From positions 11,718,001 through 11,782,000 of the forward strand of contig CP141150.1 in the NCBI GenBank assembly GCA_035235625.1: DNA of 64,000 nucleotides, given 5' to 3'. Under the pieces are notes generated by a model. It was not told the origin of the DNA and did not search any database. It saw nothing but the letters and a program-made list of their open reading frames with translations. Below are positions 12,906-26,809 of this stretch, one piece after another (position 1 is the first letter of the stretch; every line of letters begins with the position of its first letter). The position numbers and the translations under genes are program-made. The DNA comes from Saururus chinensis (Eukaryota > Streptophyta > Magnoliopsida > Piperales > Saururaceae).

Positions 12906-15900
12906 TTACTGTCCCAGGTTGCCAAGAAGGCGCTCCACTGCAGCATGGACATTTCCAGATGTGGCAGTGAGTGCACGAATGTTTTCTTGAGTGTCAAAGA
13001 ATCCCATCTCTTGAAGCTGAGAGAGTTGTGTAGCATAACGTTCTTCCGGAGGTACTATGCACAAGAGAAAGATAAGACGAAAATGATCTAAAAAATAGAA
13101 AAGTTCATATTTCTTGAAACAGAAGTACAAAAGTTCAAGGTTATAAAGATTAACCATCAGACTGGGCAGGAGCGCTCAGACCACCAGCTCCAAGACCACC
13201 AAACATATTCATCAACAACTCCAATCCCGAGCCGTTACCTGTACCCGTCAATGAAAATCAACAGAAAAAGAGCAGGTTAATTATCAAATGACAAAGCATA
13301 CCAAATCTTAACGAATAACTGTTCAGATTTGCAATCTGCTCATAGTATAATAGGCCCCCAAGAATTTGACTCGCTTGAGGAGGGGCATGGTATATACCAA
13401 ATGTTACACCAATGCAATTTGAACATACCTGCTCCAGCACCAGGTTCACCTTGGTCCCTGGAGGTAAAAATATTTATCAATATATGAAATTAATTTTTTA
13501 AAGAAGCAAATAGATTTATATGAATGGTGAAGTACAAGAAAAATATGAAACATAAAATGGAACAAAAAGAGGGAGCGGAGCTTACTGTGGAGATCGTTGT
13601 TGGCCAAGCTGGCCAAGCAGTGCTGCCTGTAAAGACATCATACGCTGCAAACCAAGATATACATAGAAGAAATCAGTTATAAAAAAAACGCCTTTTCCAA
13701 AAAAAAAAAATTTATGACAAGTTTTGCCAACACTGCTATCTTCTTTAACCAAATAAAACGAATTTATAAAAAAACTACAACTCTTCTCTCCAGCTAAAAG
13801 AGTTATATGTCAGCAGGGGTATATACCAAGATTCCCACTATCTAGAAGAAACAAGACATCTACCTCTTCCTTCAAAAATAGGAAACGTCTCTAGTTCAGC
13901 CATCATACCTGCATTGTCTCGGGAGATGTCATCTGTCGAATAAACTCTGGATTTTGCATCATTTCTCTCATTTGAGAATTGGATTCCATCATGCTCCGCA
14001 GTTGGGGATTAAAACCAAGAAGCTGAAGAAAAAAGCATAAAAACCAAGAATGGGAAGACAAACACCGGCATCATTTGTCCATTAAAAGGCACAGTGGTAC
14101 CTCATTCATGTACTGAGGATTAGATAGGACACTTTGAACTAGTTGTGACATGACTGGGCTTTGCATGGCTTGATTTGTAGAGGAGTCTTGTGAGCCACTT
14201 AACATCCGTTCCAGCTCGGGAAGGGCAAGCCCACCTAGTCCACCAACAGCTGGAGCTCTTGCATCTCCAGAAGAATTAGTAGATCTTGTCGTATTTGTTT
14301 GTGTGCCACCTGCAACCAAACTTTTCTAAGCACGTAGATAAGAAGAAAAACATATACACAGAAAGCATGCAACTCCTTAGAAAAGCTCTGTATAGATTTG
14401 GGCATTTATAAGAAAAAACATGTAAAATCAAGGACACATCTAAAAACACTTCTGTCCAATTTTTTGTGAACAATACTTATAACAAACGTTTCCGTAGCAA
14501 GCAAACACAACATAATAACATATACTCCCCCTGTCCTATATTAATAGCTACATTTAAAAAAACAGTGGTTTTTATTGAATGGTGAAACCCACATCTAACA
14601 CATCTAAGAAGGGAAAATAAGCTTATGACACTTTTTTTCAAGTACCCAATCACTTAAATTAAACAAAATGGAGCTATTAATAGGGAACAATTTTTTTTGC
14701 CAAATGAAGCTATTAATTTGGGACAGAGGGACTATGTTTATGAGCAAACATTAAAAAAAAAACTAATTGAAAGAGTTTCAAGAAATATCAGAAACAAATA
14801 AACAAAAAAGAAGTAGCTGTAACAAGGTAATGACAATGGTAATGACTTAGTATTCATCAATGTCCTGCACTCAAATTACTGCTTACCAGTAGCAGCATTA
14901 TTGCTCCATGGATTGGGCAGTGGATTGGTGTTTGGTGCTGGAGATCCAGCTGTCTCCGATCCAGTAGTTGAAGAGTTTGTTGTCCCATCTCTACCCCCTT
15001 GATTACCACCCAAAAGAGCTGCAAATGGGTTTGTGTTCAAATCGTTCCCCGTCTCCCCTGCCATTGTTGTTGCATTTAAAAATGGTTCTTGTACAGTTTC
15101 ATACATGCGTCTAAGCATATTAAAGCCTTCCGGGGAAGATTCAATATTGCTCATAGCTCTGTCCGTATTTCTCATCATCTCCCGCATCAGTTCAGGATTT
15201 CTGGCTGCTTCTAAGGTTTGTCGAAGGGTGCTGGGATCATTGAGTATATGTGCCAGATCAGGGTTCCTGTCTATGATTTCACGCATTTGAGGGTTACTCA
15301 TAATTATGCTTCGCATTAGATCAGGATTGTTCATGAGATTTTGGATGGCGGGCATGTTCATAATCTCCCTCATGATGTTGGGGTTCTGAGTAAGCTGCTG
15401 CTGGACCTGCTCAAACTCGGGAAATCCAGATCCAAACAAACCAGAAGCACCATTTCCACCAAGTCCATTGAGGCCTCCAAGTCCTGGGAAGAGTGAGCCT
15501 CCGAGGCCAGCTCCACCAAAAGCTGATTCATTTGAACCCAGACCACCTCTTGCAGCTGCATTACTATTTGGAGCTCCAACACTGGGTGTGCTTGCAGGGT
15601 TAGACGGTGGAGGTGGTGCTGCGCCTCGAACCAAATGGACAGTGTGATCTGCCCGTAAACCTGGTACAATGTGAAGTATGAGAAAGCTTAGTAACAATAA
15701 CATGAGTATAAAAAGGGAATGCCAAAATGGCAATTAAACCCAGAACTTCATATAATTTCCTATTTGAAACAAATCCATCTAGAAGATAAGAAAATAATTT
15801 GAATAACTTTTCTTCACACTTCAAAAACTGTGGCACACAACTCGAGTTTTTTCCACAACTATGTAACTGAGAAATGAGATGCCAACTTCACAACAGCCCC

Positions 15901-18900
15901 ACAAAGTTTTCCCATAATCTAAGAAACAAGACCTCTGCATTCAGTCACTTGAATTTTCAACCATCATACAATGCTGTTGGAAATTCAAGGGACCCAATTG
16001 ACAGATTGTGTACAAATTTTTTTTAAAAAAACTCATTCTGTAATGGAGCTAGAAAGCTATTAAAAAAAAAAGAAATTTATATACCATAAGAAAGAAAGAA
16101 AAAAAAGTAAAAAATATGTGAATTTGGTCCAAGTCCAGCTGGACCTCAAGCCAATCAGCCAGCCCAGAGTGTGCAGTCAGCATCTGTATTGGACTATGTA
16201 AGCTAGAATAGTTCTAGTAAATATTAGACTGCTGACAAATATCTTTTGAATAAATATAGTTATAATGCATATGTATCCATTGAGTTTTCATCTTTACCTA
16301 CATTGCTGTACCATTAACTTACTATATGCCCTTATTCTCCAAGCCATGAACCACATGTCAGATTTAAACCCATTCAATTTAGTATCATACCCTTGCTTCA
16401 CAGACCCCTTTCTTATTGAGCATTACTGTCACTTAGTCAAACATTTCACCTTGTCCGTCACCTCTTGCATCAATCAAATGTGAGACTCTATTTAAGCATG
16501 ACTTCACAGAATGTAAAATTAAAAAGAAAAGAACAAAAGGAAGCCAAATTTTTTAACAACGTCATTTTAATTACTAATTAAATAGAGTTTTCTACAAGTC
16601 AAGATCTTAAATATAGCCTAACGTCCTTGTTCACTATAATCAAAATGGATAGAAACTGTTGAATACAAGGGACAATTCACCTCTGGGCGATAGGAGATAT
16701 AATATCCACTTCTTTCAACACTTCAAGTAATAAAAAATTTGAATACTATAAAGTTTTTATTAACTAGCAAACAGTAAAAAATGTGTTAAATTAAATACTA
16801 TAAATTTCATACAAGTTAGAAATTAGATATCTGATCAAGATAATTCTTTTACTATTTCACCAGTTTAAATTTGTCAGAAACATTAACAATGTTTCTTTTT
16901 AATAATGTTTCTAGTTTTTTGACTCAAAGTTTTTACTGCCTAATCCTGTGTGATCTGTGTGACCCAGTCTTCCTCACTCCAATAATTTCAGAATTTGCAC
17001 TAAAATACTTGTTCAAATTTCCATTCTAATTAAGACCACTATTGTAATATTTTAATAACAAATGACATGTAGAGGCAACCAACCTTTTCACATACATACC
17101 GGAGCCACAATACAAAAATTTAACACTATCACATTTAAAAACCCAGATCAAAAGGCCGTAAATGAATCCCATGTATTGTCTGGGTATTCTAGAGCTAATG
17201 AAGAGAAAGACTTGCATCTTTGTGATATTAGCATTAACAATAATTCATCAGGTTATTGATTTGTATTAGCTGTTAATGTGGAGATACGCTAAAACAAATT
17301 CTCCAATATGCCATAATTTTTCATTAGAAAACTAGTTTCCACTAAAGATGCTGAGCAAAAATTATCAACTTAAGATATTGCAAGAAAAATGCATCTTCGT
17401 CTACAAAACAATTTTTCAATTTGCAAAAAGAAAACAAAAACTATATCCAGTCCTCATAACCAATAAACGAAAATTTTGTATTTTTCTATACCGATCTTTT
17501 ATTATACTATCAGACAACAAAACAGAAGAGCCGTCCCACAGCCCAACAGCAAGAACATTAATAGATGCAACTCTAAATTTATGAAGGTCAAACACTAACT
17601 GATCAATATAAATTTACACATCAACATAAATTCGCAAATGCAATAGTCAAAAAGTATGCAACCTCAAAATAGTTGAACCACATATCAGAATTCATAAATA
17701 TCACAACACAAGCTGCAGAACAAGATTCAACTCTGTTCACTTCTAGAACAAACTATTAATATCAGAAAAGCTCCAACAACAAAGACACATTAGCTAGTTA
17801 CATTTATCAAAACATATATGTCTTAAAGCAAAAGATAAAACGCCTTAATGAGATAATTTCTGACCAGACTCATTCATGAAATAATGACAATTATCCCCAA
17901 ATATATAAATATATGCAATGTATATGTCTTCCAACCACTTCCTTTTTATGGAAATAGGTCTTCCAATCACATTAATAAATGGAATATGATTTTCGAAATT
18001 TGTCGCCAATATCACATATTGTCTGTACAAGATATAAATTATCCACATTGTCACACAGCTCTCCTAAAACTATGATAAGAAACCATAATATCAACATGTA
18101 ACAATCATTAAACACTCCCATATACAAGCCACAAATATGGCCCCAAATGGAGCGAGCTTGCTTTCTGTAAGCACATGTCAAATGCAAACTAATCGAACAC
18201 CAAAACTTCTACCCAGAGTCTTACGCATACAAAACTAATCTAGCTTAAAATAGATTCAGAGATATAGGAACCGAACAAAAATAAACATCAGCTCAATGCA
18301 TTAGCACAGTTTGTTCAGGCACAAACCACGAGATATTTCAACTGCAGAGTTTTAACATGTCAACCGCAAACAATAAGATACATATTAAAACTAGTAAATT
18401 ATCAAACCTACTTAGCAAAACCAGCCAGATTGGCTTGCTGCTAGAGCCTCTCATATAATCTCAGTTTAAGTCAAACTTGTAAACTATCAAGTACCCTAAC
18501 AACATAAGTATCATGCCCAAAGAAAGATAGCTACACAAACATAATGGTCGCATAGGCACAAAAACGACAGTGCAAAACAGGACCCAGATATTAATCATAT
18601 GAAATAGCTCAAATGAAATATATATAATGTATAAGTTGGACGCCAAATGTATAGTATAAAATGCATAGTTTCATCTCTAATCTCAAACTGAAGAAAAAAT
18701 AATAAAACAATATAAGAAAACTTGTGACATATTAACAGATAGACCAAGCATTTTCAAGTAGTTCTTCACTGATTTAGAACAGCAAAACCTATAATTACCA
18801 CTAGCGTCTAGACTCTAAAATTATACTTGCCTCTTCGTGGAACAGCTAAATTAACTTAATAGAGAACATTCGTGCCGCCGCATATCAAAATTCCGCACAG

Positions 18901-19478
18901 AATCCAATAATACCGGGTATTTGTCCGATTTCACCAGGAAAAAAAAATAGTCAAAGGGAGCGGGAGCAACATCATACTGCCTTGTCATCCTAATTCTCCT
19001 CCCAATTAGTGAAACAAAAAATTCAAGACTAATTAACCAACAGTGCTCCAAGGAGGCAAGGATGAACGCATAAAAATCACGAAAATTGAATTTTTCATGA
19101 CACCCGCAATTTTACCGAATAAAATAAAAGCCAAAAAGCATTTCCCCAGCCCAATTCCTCACGAACCAAACCAATCCAACCTCCAACTACCCAAAACCCA
19201 ACGAATCCACAAAAAAAATCAAAACTTTTCCACCGAACAGGATTCATACCGTAGCTATCCAGCGTCTGATCATCTTTCAAGATGCGGCCTTTATAGATAA
19301 GCCGCTGCTGCTCGGCCGGGACGTCGCAGTTGCTGGAAAGAACCGCCTTGAAGGCCCCTACGGTGGCGCCCAGCGCGGTCGGGACCGAGAACTTGGACCC
19401 GTTCGAGCACCGGATGTGGATGGTGACGAGCTCGCCGGATTCCGCCGGGGCGTCGACGGACTCGCCATCCGCGGCCAT
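12906..19478 (-). CDS. DSK2: Ubiquilin / DSK2 ubiquitin-receptor shuttle protein, 8 coding exons
   Basis: Cytosolic and nuclear shuttle that brings ubiquitylated proteins to the proteasome; in plants also an autophagy receptor (family knowledge). Coding exons on the minus strand: 19250-19478, 14887-15660, 14101-14309, 13909-14022, 13586-13644, 13429-13457, 13155-13238 and 12906-13054. All introns read GT...AG on the minus strand, all phases join, and the total is 1647 bp (548 residues), close to Arabidopsis DSK2a/b. Domains: ubiquitin-like about 18-90 ([19 protein letters not shown]); a Gly/Ala-rich linker; STI1 repeats about 166-245 ([20 protein letters not shown]); further STI1-like segments in the third and fourth exons ([18 protein letters not shown]); C-terminal UBA about 506-547 with the MGF motif. 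The first intron is 3.6 kb and the second holds a MITE. No damage seen. The eight-exon structure and conserved junctions argue against a processed copy. Confidence 0.96.
14523..14734. mobile_element. Stowaway-like MITE inside the second coding intron of DSK2
   Basis: About 212 bp and one of the better-preserved copies in the window. The left end TACTCCCCCTGTCCTATATT and the right end GGGACAGAGGGACTAT form the inverted ends; an inner CTATTAAT occurs at both ends. It lies between exons 14887-15660 and 14101-14309, away from the splice sites. Because its ends are recognisable it serves as a local reference for the decayed copies at 1821, 6078, 20583 and 54013. Confidence 0.85.
15661..19249 (-). 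other. DSK2: Large first intron of DSK2
   Basis: 3.6-kb intron separating the exon that holds most of the ubiquitin-like domain from the rest. The donor reads G/GTATG after codon 76 and the acceptor reads CCAG/GTTTACG. AT-rich, no nested gene or clear transposon seen. Long first introns in plants sometimes carry enhancer activity; nothing here shows that directly. Confidence 0.85.
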
Positions 19479-20582
19479 CGATCTCCGATCGGAGACGCTG
19501 GAATCGGAGAGGAGGGAGACCGAATCGAGGAAATCGGAATTAGGGTTTTGATCGGGGCGGGGCGATTGGGGCGAGGAATTGATGATCCAACGAAACTGGC
19601 GAGGACGCGAATCTACACGAGCGAAGAAGAGAGAGAGAAAAAAAACCTCCTGCGAAGGCAGGAATATAAATAGAAACAAACCACAATTGGGTCCTTCACG
19701 TATGATATATTGCAAACAAATCCTTATTATTGTGAATTATGACAACCCAACAATTCAAGAAAAAAAAAGGGCTTTGATGTTAGATGGTTGTATTGTACTC
19801 CCTCTCTCTCCCATTTTGGTTTACATATTGTTCAAAAAAATAGATAAATTACTTGTATTTGAAAAAGGAAAAGATTAGCTTGTGGCTGGCACATTTGGAG
19901 TACATTGTGAGCCGTTAAATTGAGATCCGATAGTGTACATAGATCGATGGTCAACCCGCCTATCCCTTAAGTAACGAGCACTCATGGATCTTAGTATGCT
20001 TGTTACATTGATCAAGCATATAATAATAGGGCACTTTTACAAAAATATTTAAGGAATCATACAATTATGAATTCACTAACTCTTTTTACTCATGCATTAA
20101 TTGTGATGAGAAGGATGAAATAAAATGGGGCAATATGGGATAAAAATTTTCAAATAAAACTACTAAAAGAGTAACATTAACGTCAAGTTCCATATGTGAT
20201 GAACCCTACTTCATTATTTAAGCACCTTTATAAGTAAGATCTAGGGAATTGAACCCTACTAATAAAGTGTATTTGGATGATGAAGTAATTTATCATGTAG
20301 AAGCCTTCACATCACTAAAGGTCTTTCCTTACTTAAATGAGACAAATGGAGTATTTTCTTTAAAAGAGAAGAACTTGTTTAAGAATATAATTATGGGAAA
20401 CTTAATTTTCTTGGTAATGAAATTCATATTAGTCATTAATTAATTTAATGACATGTTTGCAAGCTTGCAAGCCACCGTTTTTTATTGTAAATAAAGTAAA
20501 AGTTAAACTCTTGAGAGTGTGTGCTTTCAAAAACTTTAACCAAATAAATGCAAGAAAGTAAGAATGAAACCTGGTTAGAATA
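19479..20582. other. DSK2 upstream region and gene-free stretch
   Basis: The first 200 bp or so (to about 19680) has the mixed GC composition of a 5' UTR and core promoter, with a TATTTATA-like box on the minus strand near 19668-19675, about 190 bp before the start codon. Beyond that the sequence is AT-rich without a recognised feature. Confidence 0.4.
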
Positions 20583-20792
20583 ATATTCTCTTTGTTTTAC
20601 ATTCATTCATAGCTCCATTAGGCCAAAAAGTTTGTTCTATATTAATAGTTTTATTTTATTTAATTTAAGTAGTTTTATACTTTAAAAAAGGTATCATAAA
20701 CTTATTTTCTCGTCTCTTAGATATGAATTTTGTCTTTTAATCAAGATTATTATTATTTTTAAATATAACTATTAATATTAGACGGAGATATT
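20583..20792. mobile_element. Stowaway-like MITE, inverted orientation, decayed
   Basis: Reads as the reverse complement of the 14523 copy. The landmarks AATAGTTTTATTTTATTTAA, a run of A with GTATCATAAACTTATTTTC, and TAACTATTAATATTAGACGG occur in the mirrored order. The left end TATTCTCTTTG is strongly eroded; the right end GACGGAGATATTA is better kept. Confidence 0.65.
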
Positions 20793-23599
20793 ACTATACA
20801 TGCTTACCCATAGGGTCATAGATGGCACTCAGATAGGAATACCTAGGAATAAATTTAATAAAATACACATAAAGTATGACACATAGATTAATACTCCTTC
20901 ATGAAATCTTAACCTACTACGTACCATAAGGTTATTTTCAACCCTTTACATCTAAAGTAACAGTGTTGTTATAGGTTGAACCGATTTAAATAGCCTATGT
21001 GAATTACATTTTAAAATTTTATCATCTTTGTATACAAGTTTTTTGGAATTTGACCAATTTTTCCATTTTATCATCTAGACCATTATATCATTTGTTTCAC
21101 AAATGACACAAAGAGCCTTATCTAGCATTTGTTTCACCATCTCCTACCCTTACGAGATTTAAAATTAAAGCCCTTTTAGCAAATTAACCTAATTTATTAA
21201 ATTATCTTTCTTGCTTACTTTTCTTATGTTTTTTATATATTGGTGATCTAAATGTCTAATGCATTTATTATGCTCCCTCCTAATAAAGATGCTGCGGGGT
21301 CAAGTTTTGCTAAACCTGATAATAATATTATTAAATAATTAATAAAGTCAAATTTAATTAGTATAGCTATTGGGATTGAATTTGAAAAGTCAAACCGACC
21401 TCAAATTTTATCAAAATCTAAAAAAATATCTAAAAAATATATTTATAACTTTAATCAGCAAATTAGATCATTTAAAATCAAACCTAACCCAAATAGTTAT
21501 ACATGTTAAATTTAAAAACCTAAATTAGAGTTATTTTAGTCAGGGTTTACCATATACCCTACCTGAGTAGTATCCCTACCTAGTGACAAAGTATCCAACG
21601 TAAGGAACACATGAGAGTCATTACTATATGAAATCGATGGTGCATATGCTCTCATCCGTTCCTTACGCTAAGCGCTATATCAGTAGATAGCCAAAAAATA
21701 CATCAATATCATATATTTTTTATTAAAAAAAGCTGGCATAATAAGACTTTTTATAATACCATGAAATAATAGACAATTACTAAATATTCAAGGGTTGTTT
21801 ATACATATATGTTATATGAAGGATTATTATGTAATATTCCCAAATTAGTATTTCTTCTTCAGTGACTCGCGTTAAATGTTCACCTCCCCACACGCCATGT
21901 GTGCCCACATCTTATAATCTCAGCCATTGATTTATAGATGATGGTGACGTGGCAAGTCATGGATGACATGATGTAATTAGTAACGCGCTTTATTGTAAGT
22001 GACATGGGCGGTTTGTAATCTAGCTCATTTATGTCAAATTCGGTGAAATCCAAGTGGGCCCCAAAAGTATATTAAAGTGGGCCCAAAAAATGAACGGCTC
22101 GGATTTAATCTAGCCGGGTGTAACATATCTCTCATGTGAACTACCAGAAGGAGGAAAGGCATATTCCCGGTCTGATACCAACCCCAATTGTGAAGTAAGA
22201 AATCTGTTTAACGGATCCGGGTACGTAGTCGGATCCAAATTAGAATGTTTATGTCCACATATGGATCCAATTATTTGACATTATAATAATTAATAAGTGG
22301 CCAGACCCTGTTTTAAAGTTTGTATTCATATAGCTGTTCAATTCTTTCCATAGTGAAAGCTATAATTAACTATAAATTTTTTTATATACTTCATCTGCCC
22401 TATATTAAGTATCTTATTTTAAAATACATTTATGTTAAGTGTCTTACACCAAGTAGAAAGCTTCTAATGTACTTTTTAACAAATTAAGAGGAACATAATA
22501 ATTTAAATTAGTTCAAGTTATAAGAATTTAAGTTAATTAAAGTTAGTTAATTTTTGTCTTTGTGGTCACTTCTTACTTTCTTTAAAATTTGGAATTTTTA
22601 CAAACAAGATATTTAATATAAAGGAAAAACTAGCCACCGAGTTGCAGCTTTGGCTAGACATCGTCTAATATCAAATGGAGGAATATTAGTTTTCTACTAC
22701 AATAACTTGGCAATTTGCATGTATTTTTTTGAAAAATTGAACCTCATATTGCTCAAGGTTGAGCTAAGTTGGCCATTGGAGCTGTACGGAATCCAAGTTT
22801 GGGGTTCAAGCCTTCAACTAGAGTTCAGTTAAATTGGGCCACCAACTTGATTCAAGCTGGCATGCCTCGCTAATAACTCTTAATAAATTATTTACAATAA
22901 ATAGATTTCTAATTAATAACAGGTTTTCTTCAATTTGTACCATAAGAACTTTATAATAAGAATAACAATGTAAGGGTACATTCAGTAGAAGTTATTAAAA
23001 GTTAAAAGTTAGAACAATAGTGATAAAGTTTATTAGATCTGTAGACCTCCAGTCTGCGCTACAAGGATCGATGCTTATATTTCTATTGTATTTTTTCAAC
23101 AATAAAACCTTACTTTAACCTTTAATTAGACAAAAAATTGTGGATCTCACTTGACAATAGGGAGATCTACTTGTCTTAGTCAAATCAAATGCTAGAGTAG
23201 GGTTTGGTGTAGAAAAAGTGGAGTAAGAACATTATTTTACATGTTACTATGCACTATAAGGAGTTCAATTCTTCCATCCATTTGTCTCCTTTGCCTCTTC
23301 TACACTCATGGAATTCACATGCTATCAAATTCAATAGTAACTATAATAGCTTAGTTCATTTTTTGCATAATTCGTTCTTCTTATTGGATATGCAATCACT
23401 AATAACTAGAAGAAAAAACTTGCACACTCAAGCTTTTAAAGTTAGTTAGGCCTCCATTCCACCAAGATCTTCGGGGTTGAGGTAGATCTTCCAGGGCCTT
23501 TCATCTATGATATTACATCTTGGTGATTCCATTGCAAAGTCAATGCCTATGGTATTTTATGGTAATAAAAATTATAAAATAAAAATAATCAACCAACCA
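20793..23599. other. Gene-free AT-rich stretch
   Basis: No gene is supported. It contains a short hairpin (21599-21667), a relic with a TATATTAAGTATC end near 22400 that resembles another MITE family, and a patch at about 22040-22230 with a GATACCAA motif that looks like a reversed tRNA-Met primer site but has no LTR pair. Confidence 0.45.
21599..21667. repeat. Short inverted repeat (possible mini-MITE)
   Basis: The left arm CGTAAGGAACACATGAGAG pairs with the right arm CTCTCATCCGTTCCTTACG with a central loop of about 30 bp. The arms match at all but a few positions. It could form a hairpin in RNA or be the remnant of a small inverted-repeat transposon. No target duplication recognised. Confidence 0.6.
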
Positions 23600-23800
23600 A
23601 GTGTTGGCGAGATAGTTAAGATCATGCATCTACAAGTAGAGGTCTTCAGTTTGAAACCCTTCTTTGTTGGCCATACACAAGCATCATGTTTCACACATTT
23701 TGTAGGCACATACCCGCATTGTACATGTGCAAGCAAAATGGCAGTAGGATACAATGTTTTGAGGAGCCGTTCCCCTAGACCTTCTTGTTCCTAAGGACTT
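23600..23800 (+). mobile_element. tRNA-derived SINE (approximate 3' end)
   Basis: The 5' part looks like the head of a plant tRNA-related SINE. The A box is TGGCGAGATAGTT at about 23604 and the B box AGTTTGAAACC at about 23648, roughly 44 bp after it, with CATGCATCTACAAGTAGAGG between. These are close to pol III internal promoter consensus sequences. The body after the B box (about 23660-23800) matches no tRNA. The 3' end and target duplication are not clear, so the end coordinate is an estimate. Confidence 0.55.
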
Positions 23801-26800
23801 AGTGTAACACCATGTTTCTTGACATCTTATACTTTACAAAATTAAAGGGAGCTAATTGCAATTTAACTAGGGGCTAATTGTAATATCCTAAAGAAAAAGA
23901 GTTTAGTATGATAATTTTTTAAAAAAGTCTTAAATAATAAATTATTCATTAGAGGAGTCTACTTCAAGAGAGAGTAAAGTATTAAGAACTCACTTCATAA
24001 TAAGTAAGGTATCTTAAAAAAATACTTATGTGCTCTTGCAAGATAAGAATAAATATTGAGTCAACAAATATTTTGCTAATTATTACAAGTAGATAGGGAT
24101 GAAAGAGTTTCACCCCCTCTATAATATAAGGGTGACCGCCAACCCCTTTCTCCCAAAGAAGACACCCCTCAAGAGGCAGACTAGAAAGATAAAGGAAGAG
24201 GGGGGAGGGAAAGGGAAAGCTCGAGGAGATTAAGGCGACTAAGCTAAGAGAAGCCCTATCCAACTTTATGGGCAAGTCCATGACAAAGACTGAGGCTTAA
24301 CCAATGGATTTGGAGAAGTTCTAGACATTATTAGCGCATGTCAAAATGAGTTGGATTTGGTGTTGAGTGCCGACATGAATTAATGTGGAGCTGACATGAT
24401 CTCAATAGGTGTCAATAACCTTAGAGTGAGGTGTCAATAGGGGGTCAACATGTTAACAAGGAAGTTGATGGATAGTTGGGTATAAATCAAGAGGATTCTT
24501 AAGAAGAGAATAATGACTTTGTTGAGGTAGATGGACTTGTGATCTTGATGGATGTTTAGTTACATAAATGTGTATTTAAAATAATTGGTTTGTATATGTT
24601 TAAATTATGCATGCATGCGTGTTTCCTTAATAAGGTTATGAGATGTGAAGATACCTGTAATTTTGTTAATTTATTTGTTGGAGCATGAGGATGTATGAGG
24701 TGATTGGCCTACTTGGCATGAGATGAGTAAATAGGTTGCAAAAGGGCATGAATATCCACAACCAAAATGACATTTTTATTTCTGCACTCTAAACACCTAG
24801 CGGTGGCCTCAAATTACTACAGGTCCAAAAAGTACGTCCTAATCTCTCTAAAGGTGTGGGACCCAAAAAGAATTTTGAAGCTTAAAAAATCTCTCAAAAA
24901 TCTAAAGTGGTCATTAGCTAATTTCTCATTTCCTTTCAGTAGCGGGCCATTTCACCCTTGATGAGCCCAAAATTTGTTTCTCAATCTCAGTTGTAGATTA
25001 TATAAAAGGCTAAATCTGGTATGATGCCATAGAACAGGCCCAAGCTTTCTGCCAACTATCGTGAATGACCCTCTTCCAATCTCCTTTCCCCTTTTTCTTT
25101 TCTAGTTACCTGAAAAAATTAGACAAACGTGGAGCCCACAAGCATGGTCATGGATTCAGAGGTCCATATAAAAGACTAAGTTTGCTTCATGGGCTAAAAT
25201 GGGCCAAAACATTTTCAAAATTTAAACCATCATTCAGATAAACAATGATATGGTGTTCATGAGCATGTTCTTTGGAGGTTTCCCTTTTTTCAGATAAAGA
25301 AGATGTATGAGTTGTACGCACTTTAGGGGGTTCGAAACTAGACTACATATGAATAGGTCATTCAACACTTTTTGAGTGGGTCCCGCTTATGTAGCACTTT
25401 CCCAAGGTTGTAAGTTTCACTCTCGACCTCCGTTTTGAATGTTCTACAATTCGTTAAGCTTGTTACTTCGAGCTCTACTTATATACATGGATTTCATCCT
25501 TTCAAACCCCCTAAAACTTATCCAAAATTATAGAATTACCCTTAACCCTTTGGGTTAGACATAATTGAAAAATGTGTTATTACAGTCGCGCTGTGTCTCA
25601 CCTTCTTGGATTGGGTTTGGGCCAAAAAGGGGGTGTGGTAGTGCGTGACATAATGCGCCCGATGGACCCTCATTCCCTTTTATTTTTCATTTTATTTTTA
25701 TTTTTTCCTTTATTTTATTTCGTTTCTTTCTTCTCTTTCCCATTTGCTTCATTTTCTCTCTCTATTTTTTTCTCCTTCGCGCCAAAATTTAGAGGGGTTG
25801 ATGTTTAGACAAACTATTAAAAGAATATAGAGGAGTTGGAGGAAAGACCTTGGAAGGTAAACTAAGTATTTTGTACTTCTTTTTGGGTATAATACCTTTT
25901 CACTTTGTGGAAATTATAAGTTGTCTTACATGTGGGCCTCTATGACACATATAAAAAGGGACTGATAAGGTAAAAGTCAATGATTCCGCATATAAAATGG
26001 AGAAGACATAGCGAACATTGTCTTCATTCACTATTTCTCTACTGCATTCAATCTTCACCTCTATCCTCACCCTCTTATTCACCTTTCGTTTATTGGATTT
26101 CCCCACTTTCATAGTTCTCTCTTGAACAAATATATGGATTAACTTCTATTAAAGTGGACTCAATTTCTTTCCCTGGAATGCCCTTACCTCCAAAAGAATT
26201 CAGAGGAATTTGTCGAAAGAGTTATTCCTTATGACGCTAGCTCACCATATGTACAGATGAGACAAAAAAATAGTGAGTTACAATAAGTGGATTGATCTTT
26301 TTTTTTTCTTCCCGTACTTGTCAATGAGGTTAATGCTTTGCACTTATAGGGATGGAAGATACAAAAGAGTTGTGAAGCTCCTTCGCAAATGCTTGGGCGA
26401 CTTTTTTTATTATCTCTTATTTGGTAGTGGTACAAGATTTTGGATTTGATGATGCACATATTAAAGAAATTGAGGTTGTTCTCGTGTGTAAGATTTAGTG
26501 TGGATTTTTTCTTTACTAACTTATGTATGTATAATATTCCAATACAAGCTATTTACAGAAGGTTGTTTTTGTTCTATTGACAATAGAGTGGAGTGTTGGT
26601 GAAAATGTTGGACTGTTTTTGGAGAGACCGATTTGATAAATATGAGCAACCTCAGCTCAACAGTAATTTTTTTGTCAACATTGTTATTTTAATTCCACTT
26701 TTGGATTCTCTGCATTAGTTTAGCCCATTTCTAAACAGTTGGGGAGATGAATTTATAAATCATAGTTTCATGTGTCATGTTCATTATAACATATTCTGGT

Positions 26801-26809
26801 ACAACACCT
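23801..26809. other. Gene-free stretch
   Basis: No supported gene. Includes an unrecognised pyrimidine-rich patch (25670-25790). Short open frames here have no family resemblance. Nothing else identified. Confidence 0.45.

Noticed and set aside
22165-22200. Reversed tRNA-Met-like primer-binding site (TTGGTATCAGACC on the minus strand)
   Set aside because: No LTR pair, TG...CA ends or polyprotein remnants were found on either side; a single 12-base match is weak evidence.
23982-24281. 99-residue open frame on the minus strand
   Set aside because: Hydrophobic by AT composition, no recognised motif, no splice context.
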